This document shows, in pieces, positions 1 through 8,049 of a stretch of 64,000 bases of DNA (the first letter of the stretch is position 1; each line of letters opens with the position of its first letter). A program made the position numbers and the translations under genes. The notes beneath the pieces were generated by a model. It saw only the letters and a program-made list of their open reading frames with translations. It ran no database searches and had not been told where the DNA came from. Source of the DNA: Roseiarcus sp035656495. Its GTDB lineage: Bacteria > Pseudomonadota > Alphaproteobacteria > Rhizobiales > Beijerinckiaceae. Location of the stretch: contig DASRSL010000273.1 of the NCBI GenBank assembly GCA_035656495.1, positions 16,494-80,493 of the forward strand. Reading direction: 5' to 3'.

Positions 1-1497
1 GGCCATCAGCTTTTCCTGGCTCGCCTCCGCGTGGCCGATCTGGCCCGTGACGCGCCCTTCGCGAAGCGTAACGATACGGTCGCTGATCGCCAGCACCTCC
101 GGCAGCTCCGACGATATGGCGACGACCGCGATTCCCGATTGCGCCATCTCGAACAGCAAGTTGTGGACCTCGACCTTCGCGCCGACGTCGATCCCGCGCG
201 TCGGCTCGTCGACGATCAGCACCTTCGGGCGCATCGCGAGCCAGCGGGCGAGCACGACTTTCTGCTGGTTGCCGCCGGAGAGATTGGCGACCGACTGCTC
301 CGCGCTGGTCATCCGGATGTTGAGCGCTCGGCGAAATCCGTCCACCAGGGCGAGCTCGGCCTTCTCGTCGACGAACATGCCCCAGCGGCTGATGCGGCCG
401 AGCACCGCCATGCTGAGATTGGCGCGCACCGCGAGCGACAGGAACAGCGCCTGCTGCTTGCGGTCCTCGGGCACGAGCCCGATGCCGTGACGGATCGCGT
501 CCTCGGGCGAGCGGATGCGGATCTCCGCGCCGTCGACAATGATGCGGCCGCTGTCGAAAGCGTCGGCGCCGAAGATCGCGCGCGCCATCTCGGTGCGGCC
601 CGCGCCGATCAGCCCCGCGATCCCGAGAATCTCGCCCCGCCGCACCTCGAGATCGACATGATCGAGCACGGTCGCGTGCGGGTCCTGCGCGTCGCCGCGG
701 CGGGTCAGCCCCTCGACCCTCAGCACGACGGCGCCGCTCTCGGCGGCGGCGCGCCGGGCATAGAGCTCATTTACCTGCCGCCCAACCATGAGGCGAATGA
801 TGTCCTCGATGCTGGCGTCTGCGACCGAGCCTGAGCCGACCTGGCGGCCGTCGCGGAGCACGGTGTAGCGGTCGCAGATCGCCATCACCTCCTCGAGGCG
901 GTGGGTGACGAAGATCACGCTGATGCCGCTCGCTTTGAGATCGCGAACGATGCGGAAAAGCTTGTCCACCTCGACGGAGCTCAACGCCGATGTCGGCTCG
1001 TCCATCACGATCAGCCGCGACGCCATCGACAGGCCGCGCGCGATCTCTACCAGTTGCTGTTCGGCGACGCTGAGATCGCGCACCAGCGTCATCGGATCGA
1101 GCTCGAGCCCGAGCCGCCGGATGATGGCCTTTGTTTCGGCGGCGAGCCTTCGCCAGCTGACGAAGGGACGAAGCCCTGGCTCGCGCCCGATGAAAACATT
1201 CTCGGCGATCGTGAGGTTCGGAGCCAGCGTCAGCTCCTGATAGATGGTGACGATGCCGAGTTTCTGGGCGTCATGCGGCGTCTGGAGATCGATCGGCCTG
1301 CCCGAGAAGGCGATCTCGCCGGCGTCCGGCGGCTGGGCGCCGGACAGGATCTTGAGCAGCGTCGACTTGCCGGCCCCGTTCTCGCCGAGGAGCGCATGGA
1401 TCTCCGCCGGCGCGACCGCGAAATCGACCGAATCGAGCGCGGTCACGCCGGGAAAGCGCTTGGTGATCCCGGTCACGCTGAGGATCGGATCAGCCAT
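1..1497 (-). CDS. Sugar ABC transporter ATP-binding protein (RbsA type), C-terminus cut by window edge
   Basis: Cytoplasmic ATPase of a CUT2-type monosaccharide importer, with two fused nucleotide-binding domains. Reading the minus strand from the ATG at 1497 gives Walker A GENGAGKST, signature LSVAEQQ and Walker B LIVMDEPTSAL in the first half, then LSGGNQQK and VLIVDEPTRGIDVG in the second. The second domain lacks a canonical Walker A, as is normal for RbsA/MglA proteins. About 499 codons are present, close to family length (about 500), so only a few residues are lost at the left edge. The gene lies 74 bp downstream of its binding-protein gene. The permease is presumably just outside the window. 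Substrate is not readable from the ATPase. Confidence 0.93.
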   Translation of the reverse strand, partial: MADPILSVTGITKRFPGVTALDSVDFAVAPAEIHALLGENGAGKSTLLKILSGAQPPDAGEIAFSGRPIDLQTPHDAQKLGIVTIYQELTLAPNLTIAENVFIGREPGLRPFVSWRRLAAETKAIIRRLGLELDPMTLVRDLSVAEQQLVEIARGLSMASRLIVMDEPTSALSSVEVDKLFRIVRDLKASGISVIFVTHRLEEVMAICDRYTVLRDGRQVGSGSVADASIEDIIRLMVGRQVNELYARRAAAESGAVVLRVEGLTRRGDAQDPHATVLDHVDLEVRRGEILGIAGLIGAGRTEMARAIFGADAFDSGRIIVDGAEIRIRSPEDAIRHGIGLVPEDRKQQALFLSLAVRANLSMAVLGRISRWGMFVDEKAELALVDGFRRALNIRMTSAEQSVANLSGGNQQKVVLARWLAMRPKVLIVDEPTRGIDVGAKVEVHNLLFEMAQSGIAVVAISSELPEVLAISDRIVTLREGRVTGQIGHAEASQEKLMA

Positions 1498-1571
1498 CAA
1501 CCCGGCTCATCTCAAGAGTGGAGCACGCGCCGGAAGCTTTTCTAAGCGCGCGCTTCCTGGGCCGTTTCGGA

Positions 1572-2537
1572 CTATTTGACCTCGTTGAGGCGCTCAGCCT
1601 GATCGAGGTTGTCCTTGGTGATCGCGATCGGGGTCAACAGAGTGACTTTCTGGGCCGGCTTCTTGCCGTCCCTGAGGAAGGCCACCATCGTATCGAGGGC
1701 GCCCTTGCTCTGACCTCCCGGCAACTGCTCGATCGTCGCGGTCATGTTTCCGTCGCGGATCTGTCCAAGGGCCTCGGGCAGGGCGTCGAAGCCGATCAGC
1801 TTGACCTTGCCGACGAGATTGCGGGCCTTGAGCGTCTGGAGCGCGCCGAGCGCCATGTCGTCGTTCGCGCAGACGATGACGTCCGGCGGCGTCTTCATGC
1901 TGTCGAGCGCGGATTCGGCCATCGCCATGCCCTTGGACCGGTCGAAGGCGGCCGTGTCCTCAAACACGAACTTGTACTTGTCCTTGGCCGTGTCGAGGAC
2001 GTTGTGGAGGCCCTTGTTGCGGTCGATTGCGGGGCTGGATCCCGATTGTCCCTGCAGGTTCATGACGCTGGCGCCGTTCGGGAACAGCTTCATGATCAGC
2101 TCGCCCTGGGCCTCGCCGCCTTTCACGTTGTCGGCGCCGACATGGGCGAGGATCCCCGGCACCTTGTCGACCCGGCGGTCGATCGTGACGACCGGGACTT
2201 TCGCGTCGACGGCCTCCTGCAGCGCCGGCGCCATGGCGTCGACCTCGTTCGGGCTGATGATGATTCCGTCGACGCCCTGCGTGATCGCGGCCTCGACGTC
2301 GGCGGTCTGCTTGGGCGACGAGCCGGTGCCGTCGGCCACTGCAATGTCGATGCCGCCGAGCTTCGTGGCCTCGCCGTTCATCGCATCCACCATGTGGACG
2401 AAGAACGGGAAGGCCATGTTCGGCAGCGAAACGATGATCTTCAGCTGCTTGCCTGCCGCTTCGGCCGGCGCGCTCAGAGCCAACGCGACCGCAACGGCGC
2501 CGCCGAGCAGCGCCAACTTTCTCAAACCGCGCATCAT
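1572..2537 (-). CDS. Periplasmic sugar-binding protein of ABC transporter (RbsB-like)
   Basis: A 321-residue periplasmic solute receptor of the Peripla_BP_4/RbsB family, delivering a sugar to the CUT2 importer encoded downstream. Residues 1-28 form a Sec signal peptide (MMRGLRKLALLGGAVAVALA then SAPAEAAG). The mature part has the RbsB pattern: an N-terminal strand KIIVSLPNMAFPFFVHMVDA, GVDGIIISPNEVDA, VPVVTIDRRV, ICANDDMALGAL-type hinge (VIVCANDDMALGALQ) and KLIGFDALPEAL. It is the first gene of the cassette, followed by the ATPase. The exact substrate is not predictable. The Asn-Asp-Asp hinge motif fits pentoses, hexoses or cyclitols. Confidence 0.92.
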   Translation of the reverse strand: MMRGLRKLALLGGAVAVALALSAPAEAAGKQLKIIVSLPNMAFPFFVHMVDAMNGEATKLGGIDIAVADGTGSSPKQTADVEAAITQGVDGIIISPNEVDAMAPALQEAVDAKVPVVTIDRRVDKVPGILAHVGADNVKGGEAQGELIMKLFPNGASVMNLQGQSGSSPAIDRNKGLHNVLDTAKDKYKFVFEDTAAFDRSKGMAMAESALDSMKTPPDVIVCANDDMALGALQTLKARNLVGKVKLIGFDALPEALGQIRDGNMTATIEQLPGGQSKGALDTMVAFLRDGKKPAQKVTLLTPIAITKDNLDQAERLNEVK

Positions 2538-2683
2538 TTTCCTCCCTGTCCCCTCAAAAGCGGGGCCGCGGCAAATTGAACTTCGCCGCCGGGCCTGTCA
2601 ATTTGGCGAAGCGCTTTCGCCGCAACAACGCGCGGCCGACGGCCTGCTGCCCGAAAATCGACTCGCCGCCGATGACCGCGGTC

Positions 2684-2785
2684 GGACGAAGGGTCGTCGT
2701 CGTCCGGGCTTTCATCAAGAAGACGCAAAAGACGCCGCGCGCCGAGATCGAGCTTGCGCTCGCGCGAGCTGATGAGATCGAATGA
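2684..2785 (+). pseudogene. C-terminal remnant of a HigB/Gp49-type toxin
   Basis: About 33 codons ending at the TGA at 2783-2785 read RRVVVVRAFIKKTQKTPRAE followed by IELALARADEIE. The string F-KKTQKTP-EIE-A is the typical C-terminus of the RelE-superfamily HigB/phage Gp49 mRNA-interferase toxins (PF05973). The N-terminal two thirds is not in the same frame and is not recognisable upstream, where the frame turns arginine-rich. No HigA-like antitoxin follows; the opposite strand holds the MNT gene. I read this as a dead toxin scrap. Family assignment rests on the C-terminal motif only. Confidence 0.5.
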
Positions 2786-2849
2786 CAATGTTGGCGCGGC
2801 ACGCCGGCGAAGATCCACGATGAACCTGCCCATCATGGTCCTTCGGCAT

Positions 2850-3148
2850 TCAGGAGACTTGAACGGCGTCTCGCTCGATGCTTTCCCTCATCAGCGGTGG
2901 AGCGCATTTCGCGTCGTGATCGTGACCGGAATGCCGAGCGCCACCGAAATTTCCTCCTCGATTTGCATTAGGCGGAACATGTTCGGAATTTTCGCTTCCG
3001 GGTCGTAATCGATGAAGAGGTCGAGGTCGCTGTCGAGTCGCTGCGCGCCAACGGCCCGAGAACCGAAGATGAATAATCCTGTCACGCCGTTGTCGCGCAG
3101 GGCGGCGTCGTACGCCCTCAGCACCTCGATCAATTCGGCTCGGTTCAT
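2850..3148 (-). pseudogene. MNT-type nucleotidyltransferase with a late frameshift
   Basis: Minimal nucleotidyltransferase (MNT/MntA antitoxin type). From ATG 3148 (MNRAELIEVLRAYDAALR) the frame carries the active-site signature GSRAVGAQRLDSDLDL and stops after NALHR at 2891-2893. The expected family ending, of the form ALHP-LMRESIERDAVQVS, is present immediately afterwards in the next frame and ends at 2850-2852. A single C lost in CACCCGCTG (now CACCGCTG) explains this exactly. The nucleotidyl-transfer core is intact and the truncated product is 85 residues, so it may still fold. The usual HEPN partner gene is not seen downstream. An upstream ATG at 3277 is in frame, but 3148 matches the family start better. 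Confidence 0.7.
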
Positions 3149-3452
3149 GGGAGCCAACCAGCGCCTGCGGCGCGCCATTATGGATGAAAATGATGCCTGC
3201 TCCGGTGTCGTTGGTATGCGCTGAATGCATAAGGATGCAGTCCGCCATTCTATTTTCGTAGCAGCGCATGGCGCCACAATTGGCGCAAGAAGACAAGTTT
3301 GCTGGTTCCGGAGCGAAAAGCCGAGCCAACCGGCTCAAGACCGGGAGTTCGCTGGGGCGGCGGCCATGGTGGACACGCATTGTGCCGCCAACCGAGCGCA
3401 AGCTGGCCAAAGTCGGCGGTCAATCGCCGATGTCGCCAGGTGGCGATAAGCT

Positions 3453-3810
3453 TTCAAGGCTTTGCGGCGCCATTTCCGGTCGCTTTGCCCGCGCCGTCGT
3501 AGCCGCGACGTCGAGGACGAGCTGCCGGATCGCACGGTGAAGACGTTCTTCGTCCCCATGGCCGAGGAGCAGGCCAAGCGCTACGGCGATTATGAATATA
3601 TGGCCAGAGGCTCGCCGCCATCGCGCGCCGTCGCCCGCTGACCCAGGAGGAGTTCGAGCGCCTGCAGCAGTACCTCGCCTGCATGCGGGATGATCTGCGA
3701 CACGCCCGCCATCCTCGATCCCGAATGCCGCGTCTGCCCGAAGCTCGAGGAGCTCGAAGGCCTGCTGGGCGAGCTCCTCGAGGAGCCCAGGCGCTGGCGA
3801 GAGGATCAAG
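3453..3810 (+). pseudogene. Fragment of a SNF2-family helicase broken over three frames
   Basis: Three consecutive frame segments rebuild part of the helicase core of a bacterial SNF2/RapA-like ATPase. Frame one (3453 to the TGA at 3639) ends in FRSLCPRRRSRDVEDELPD then RTVKTFFVPMAEEQAKRYGD. The next frame reads RRLAAIARRRPLTQEEFERL then QQYLACMR. The third continues MICDTPAILDPECRVCPKLE and LEGLLGELLEEP. In intact homologues these are contiguous (pattern LRR-DVEDELP-RT-KTFFVPM, then TPEEFE-LQQ-LACMRMICDTP-ILDPECR-SPKL). Neither the Walker motifs nor the C-terminal helicase motifs are present. It is a relic, and family recognition is good. Confidence 0.6.
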
Positions 3811-4046
3811 GGTTAACGCAGGGGATAAATTCCCCGATCTACGGTGGGCTGAATATGGCGCCGGCGAGGCTCATCGCGTGGCGGGGTCGGCTTGAAAGGG
3901 CCATGGCGCATGCGACGTGAGGCTCTCGGCGAGGAAACGCGTGATCTCCGCCACGCTCCCGCTCGGCTCATCATTTAAAGTCTCACATACCGCTCATAGG
4001 TCATTAGTTAGGAGATCGCTGCTCAACGCGGATCGGGAGCTTCACA

Positions 4047-4298
4047 ATGCTATACAAAACTCTCTTCGCCTTGGCGCTGCTCGGCGCGCTGTCATTGCTA
4101 GCGCAAGAAGGAACTGCCCAGGAGACCCTTCATCAGGGCGCATGGCCGATTCAGAACGGGTTCAACCGCCAGCCCACTCCGAACAATCAGGATGTTACGA
4201 ATAATCAGGCCCGCGAGGTCGACCGATTGTATGACGAGCTTATGTCGAGCGGTGAAAACCGCGGCACACACCATCCCGGAATCGCACGAATGCGATGA
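4047..4298 (+). CDS. Small secreted hypothetical protein
   Basis: An 83-residue protein that I do not recognise. The first about 24 residues (MLYKTLFALALLGALSLLAQ then EGTAQ) look like a Sec signal peptide with cleavage after AQ. The mature part is short, hydrophilic and Asn/Gln-rich (PTPNNQDVTNNQAREVDRLY) with no cysteines. A GGAG sequence lies 7-10 nt before the ATG. No clear operon partner exists: the SNF2 relic is upstream and a flavin/PNPOx-like gene lies downstream on the same strand. Coding status rests on the signal peptide and the ribosome binding site. Confidence 0.5.
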   Translation: MLYKTLFALALLGALSLLAQEGTAQETLHQGAWPIQNGFNRQPTPNNQDVTNNQAREVDRLYDELMSSGENRGTHHPGIARMR

Positions 4299-4523
4299 AT
4301 GTAAGCCCGTCGACGGCCAAGCTCACTGCAGTCACGGCCAGCGCTACAGCGGCGTCATCCTCAGTCCGCTCGCCAGGCGCTGCGTGGACGAGGCGATCCA
4401 CGCGCTGACGCGCGCCGTCGACGGGGAATGGCGGGTGGCGATACGGCGCCGATGCGACGCAGATTCGTGTTACACCGCGTTAAGCTGCCTGTCATTGCTC
4501 GCAACACGAAGATGGAGGATTCC

Positions 4524-5027
4524 ATGTCACGAGCGGAAGACGAAGTGAGCCGGCTGCTCGCCAGCGCGTCGAAGACGATGGGCGAGGCGCGGTGTTGCTG
4601 GCTGGTCACATCGACCGGAAGCGGCGGCGTGGAAGCGCGCCCGATGGGGCGGCTGCCGCCGGAGCCTGACGACGATGCGTGGACGCTCCGCTTCATCACT
4701 GACGGGCGTTCGCACAAGGCCGCCGAGACCAAGCGCGCCAGCCAGGTCGCGGTGATCTTCCAGCACAACACCGAGGACGCTTACGTCACCGTGATCGGCG
4801 CCGGGTCGGTGCAGGACAGCGCCGCCGAGGTCCGCCGGCTTTGGAAGTCCGGCTATGACGGGTTCTTCCCCACCGAGACCGACCGTGCGAATGCGATTTT
4901 CCTCGAGGTCGCCGCCCGCCGCCTCGAGCTCTGGATCCGCGGGGTGACGCCGGAGCCGTTCGCGATGGAGACGACGGTCCTTGAGCGCGATGCCGGAGGC
5001 GCGTGGCGGTTGGCTGGCGGGCGGTGA
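4524..5027 (+). CDS. Pyridoxamine 5'-phosphate oxidase-like (general stress protein 26 type) protein
   Basis: A 167-residue split-barrel flavin-binding protein of the PNPOx-like superfamily, COG3871 (stress protein 26). The ATG at 4524 is chosen because GGAGG sits 5 nt upstream. A longer frame from 4428 has no such site. Family features include CCWLVTSTGSGGVEARPMGR near the N-terminus, then LRFITDGRSHKAAETKRASQ and VAVIFQHNTEDAYVTVIGAG, and WKSGYDGFFP-T-D-ANAIFLEV, which matches the usual W-..-FP-G--DP---L-RV region. Function is probably FMN or F420-like cofactor binding; a true PNP oxidase role is unlikely. It is monocistronic as far as can be seen. Confidence 0.8.
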   Translation: MSRAEDEVSRLLASASKTMGEARCCWLVTSTGSGGVEARPMGRLPPEPDDDAWTLRFITDGRSHKAAETKRASQVAVIFQHNTEDAYVTVIGAGSVQDSAAEVRRLWKSGYDGFFPTETDRANAIFLEVAARRLELWIRGVTPEPFAMETTVLERDAGGAWRLAGGR

Positions 5028-5187
5028 AGCGGCCTGATGAGGGTTCGGGCGTGGGAGTGATGCGTGGCGGCTGGCAGGTGGCGCTGCATGATCCCCTTCG
5101 TCCCGAGCCGACGCGAGCCGGATCTCGGGCGTGCCGCCGCCGACGGCCTGAGGCTCGAGACTTCGGCTGTGCAACGATTTGGAATGC

Positions 5188-5337
5188 GTTGCCCCAGGCG
5201 ATGTGGGCCGGCCTTCTGTTTCGACCATCAACTTTCCCTATGTCGGCCGGATCAGGGCCGCGGGGGGGACCGCGGACCAGCTGGGCCGCACGATCGAAAG
5301 GCGGCTCATCAAGCTCGAGATCCTCAGGGGTTCGTGA
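5188..5337 (+). pseudogene. Scrap of a Wza/BexD-type polysaccharide export protein
   Basis: A 49-codon frame reads VAPGDVGRPSVSTINFPYVG then RIRAAGGTADQLGRTIERRL IKLEI, ending at TGA 5335. Known Poly_export proteins have a VGPGDVL--- strand, then -V-FPYVG-I-AAG-T--EL---I--RL. Both landmarks occur, but the roughly 25 residues normally between them are missing and no SLBB domain follows. It is flanked on both sides by non-coding sequence (5028-5187 and 5338-5485) in which I find nothing. The match is short, so confidence is limited. Confidence 0.4.
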
Positions 5338-5485
5338 TACGAGACGGTGACTGGGCGAATTGCTGGGCAAACCGGCCAACCTCGCGTTTCGGCGCAGACG
5401 CACGGTCGAAAGCCCCGCTCTGACCAGCAGAAACACTTGTCTTTTCAACTGAATACATAGGCAGAGCCAAGAGCGAAAAGCGCCA

Positions 5486-5550
5486 TTCGTGGCATGACCA
5501 CGTGGATGGCCGGGACAAGCCAGGACAAGCCCGGCCATGACGCCGGAGTG
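5486..5550. repeat. Intergenic repeat of the rhizobial MAGLVPAIH type
   Basis: The stretch around GGCCGGGACAAGCCAGGACA and GCCCGGCCATGA reads on the minus strand as MAGLVLACPGHPRGHA, the characteristic translated signature of a short dispersed element found between genes in many Rhizobiales. No complete coding frame is associated. Recognised from pattern only. Confidence 0.35.
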
Positions 5551-5614
5551 GTCGCCCGGAATTGCCCCGATTACGCGAGACAAATGGTTTCGCGGCCTCT
5601 CGCGTCTTTTAGGT

Positions 5615-6628
5615 TCAGGGCTTCTCCCACGTTCCCCGTTCGGCCGAGCGGAACAGCGCATCGATGACGCGCATGTTCAGGACGGCGTCCTCGAGCGGGA
5701 ACTCGAGCGGCCCCTCGCCGAGCGCGGCGCGGGAAAACGCGTCGCCCTGCAGCGTGTACTGATCGCAGACCGGGAATTCCTCCACCCGCGCCCCGCCGCC
5801 GAACAAATCCTCGCCGGTGTCGATCATGATCCTCGTCGGACGATCGGGAGGCGCGTTGAAGGGGATCGCAACCTCCATCCGCCCCGCGTCCCCGACGATC
5901 GTAACGCGCTGATGCCCCGACAACTGTGTGGCCACGCTGAGGGTCAGGTGACGAGCGCCGGGGAATTCGACAATCGCGCTGACCAGCCGATCGGTGCGGA
6001 AATTCGGGTCGCGGTCGAGCGTCGCGATGACGCGCGTGGGCTCGGCCCCGAAAATGTAGCGCGCCGTCAGAACGGCGTAGCAGCCGATGTCGTAGAGCCC
6101 CCCGCCGCCCGGCGGCCGGTTGCGCAGGTTGCCCGGATCGAGCAGGCGATAGGAGAAGAAGGTCTGGATCGCGTTAACCGCGCCGATCGCTCCGGCCGAG
6201 ACCAGCTCACGCGCCCGGCGCCACTGCGGATGGTAGCGGACCATGAAGGCTTCCGCGGCCAGCTTGCCCGAGCGCTCGCGCGCCTCGATCAGCGATCGCG
6301 CGCCGTCAGCGTTGAGCGCAATCGGCTTCTCGCACAGGACGTGCTTGCCGGCTTCAAGCGCTTTCACCGACCAGGGGATGTGCAGGTCGTTTGGCAGAGG
6401 GTTGTAGACAGCCTCGATCTCGGAATCGGCCAGGAGCTCTTCGTAGGAGCCGTAGGCGTGCGGAATTGCGAGTCGCTCCGCCGCCGCACGCGCTTTCCCA
6501 AGATCGCGCGAAGCGATCGCGGCGATTTGCGACACCTCGCCACGCTGCATCGCCGGAATCACCTTTTCCACGGCGATCTTGGCGACGCCGAGGACCCCCC
6601 ATTTCAATTTGCGCACCGCCGCCTCCAC
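5615..6628 (-). CDS. Gfo/Idh/MocA family NAD(P)-dependent oxidoreductase
   Basis: A 337-residue cytoplasmic dehydrogenase of the glucose-fructose oxidoreductase/inositol dehydrogenase/MocA family, oxidising or reducing a sugar or cyclitol with NAD(P). The Rossmann start is KLKWGVLGVAKIAVEKVIPA. The conserved EKP catalytic lysine motif is in GKHVLCEKPIALNADGA, followed by AEAFMVRYHPQW, and the C-terminal alpha/beta domain carries GGGGLYDIGCYAV with the family Asp/Cys-Tyr pattern. Length is normal. It sits upstream of an aldo/keto reductase on the same strand and between two sugar importers, so a role in sugar or cyclitol use is likely. Substrate is unknown. Confidence 0.9.
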   Translation of the reverse strand: MEAAVRKLKWGVLGVAKIAVEKVIPAMQRGEVSQIAAIASRDLGKARAAAERLAIPHAYGSYEELLADSEIEAVYNPLPNDLHIPWSVKALEAGKHVLCEKPIALNADGARSLIEARERSGKLAAEAFMVRYHPQWRRARELVSAGAIGAVNAIQTFFSYRLLDPGNLRNRPPGGGGLYDIGCYAVLTARYIFGAEPTRVIATLDRDPNFRTDRLVSAIVEFPGARHLTLSVATQLSGHQRVTIVGDAGRMEVAIPFNAPPDRPTRIMIDTGEDLFGGGARVEEFPVCDQYTLQGDAFSRAALGEGPLEFPLEDAVLNMRVIDALFRSAERGTWEKP

Positions 6629-6660
6629 TCATCAGTGTCTGTCTCAAAAGCCCACCATTC

Positions 6661-6776
6661 TCGTCCTGAGGCGCCCCGAAGGGGCCTCGAAGGACGATTG
6701 GCGTGGGCGGCGCCGCAAGCGTCCTCTGGAGCATCCTTCGAGGCCCTTTGCTTTCGCAAAGGGCGCCTCAGGATGA
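6661..6776. repeat. Pair of inverted short palindromic repeats
   Basis: Two copies of a roughly 35-45 bp element face each other. TCCTGAGGCGCC at the left is matched by GGCGCCTCAGGA at the right, and GGCCTCGAAGGA by TCCTTCGAGGCC. Each copy also has its own small hairpin (GCCCCGAAGGGGC; GCCCTTTGC-TTTC-GCAAAGGGC). This is the typical TTCGAGGC...CTCAGGATGAGG dispersed element of Rhizobiales. It fills the gap between the aldo/keto reductase end and the MocA-like gene start, and may act as a transcript end. Confidence 0.7.
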
Positions 6777-6820
6777 GGTCCGCGATTCTTGAAACTGACT
6801 CTCAACAATGGCCTTCCGCG

Positions 6821-7855
6821 CTAGCCTTTCGGCCCGGGCACGCGACCCTCGGCCTGACGCGCCAGCATCCATCCGGGGTACTCCGGCTTCAGCGCGCTGA
6901 CCGCATCGAGCGTCGCGATCTCCTCGTCCGAGAGCGTGAGGTCCGCGGCCGCCAGATTGTCGTCGAGCTGCGCGATGGTCTTCGCCCCGATGATGACGCT
7001 CATGACCCCCTTACTCTGCAGGAGCCAGGCGAGCGCGATCCGGGCGACGGACGCATCGTGCGCCTTGGCGATCGGCGCCATTGCGTCGATGATGTCGTAA
7101 GCGCGCTCCTTGTCGACCGGCGGGAAGTCGAAAACGGCGCGGCGCGAGTCGTTGTCGCCCTTCTTGTCGCGGGTGAACTTGCCCGACAGGAAGCCGCCGG
7201 CAAGCGGGCTCCACACCATCACGCCGAGGCCTTGATCCTCGACGAGCGGAATGATTTCGCGCTCGAGCTCCCGACCGGCGATCGAGTAGTAGGCTTGCAC
7301 CGTCTCGAAGCGCGCCCAGCCGTGCTTCTCGGAGATTCCGAGCGCTTTCATGATCTGCCATGCCGCCAGATTCGAGCAGCCGATCGTGCGCACGAGCCCC
7401 CGCGACACGCAGTCGTCGAGCGCCCGCAGGGTCTCTTCCATCGGCGTCACCGGATCGAATCCGTGGATCTGGTAGAGATCCACATGGTCGAGGCCGAGGC
7501 GCTTCAGGCTCGCGGCGATCTGATCCATGATGTGGCCGCGCGACAGGCCGACCGCGTTCGGCCCCGGCCCCGTCCGCCCGCGGACCTTGGTTGCGATGAT
7601 GACGTCCTCGCGCTTCACCCCGAGGTCGCGCAACGCCTGCCCGAGCTGCGCCTCCGACTGTCCTTCGGAATAGACGTTGGCGGTGTCGATGAAATTGACG
7701 CCCGCCTCGAGCGCGCGGGCGAGGAGCGCGGTTGATCCCGCCTGGTCGACCGTGCCGACAGCCCGCCAGAAGCCAGCGCCGCCGTGGAACGTCATCGTGC
7801 CGAGGCAGATTTCGGAGACGTATTGGCCGGTTCGGCCGAGCGGTCGATAGCGCAT
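6821..7855 (-). CDS. Aldo/keto reductase
   Basis: A 344-residue NADPH-dependent aldo/keto reductase (AKR, TIM-barrel; COG0667 class). The start at 7855 has AAGGAG 7 nt upstream, whereas an in-frame codon at 7939 has none. The catalytic tetrad region is visible: FIDTANVYSEGQSEAQLGQA (Asp and Tyr), VIIATKVRGR (Lys), and LYQIHGFDP (His). The NADPH-binding end VSVIIGAKTIAQLDDNLAA (as MSVIIGAKTIAQLDDNL) is present. Likely substrates are aldehydes or keto-sugars. It may be co-transcribed with the MocA-like gene 190 bp downstream, although the palindromic repeat between them may end transcription. Confidence 0.92.
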   Translation of the reverse strand: MRYRPLGRTGQYVSEICLGTMTFHGGAGFWRAVGTVDQAGSTALLARALEAGVNFIDTANVYSEGQSEAQLGQALRDLGVKREDVIIATKVRGRTGPGPNAVGLSRGHIMDQIAASLKRLGLDHVDLYQIHGFDPVTPMEETLRALDDCVSRGLVRTIGCSNLAAWQIMKALGISEKHGWARFETVQAYYSIAGRELEREIIPLVEDQGLGVMVWSPLAGGFLSGKFTRDKKGDNDSRRAVFDFPPVDKERAYDIIDAMAPIAKAHDASVARIALAWLLQSKGVMSVIIGAKTIAQLDDNLAAADLTLSDEEIATLDAVSALKPEYPGWMLARQAEGRVPGPKG

Positions 7856-8049
7856 GCGAGCTCCTTGTTTTCGCGCCGTCCGCCGCGGCGCGCCATTTGT
7901 CTCGGCGGTCAAGTAAACGCCAAACCGCGGCGGGCGCAAATCGCGCTTCTGTGAACGGCATTGACATTGCGTGCATAGATGTGTCGCCCGGCTTAAGGGG
8001 GAACAGGAGCGCGAGCATTGACGTTCCGATCAAAAATGGCGGCTCGCTC

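Noticed and set aside
5537..7735. A 732-codon plus-strand open frame
   Set aside because: It is antisense to the MocA-like and aldo/keto reductase genes, very rich in Arg/Glu/Asp/His as expected for a shadow in high-GC DNA, and has no family signature.
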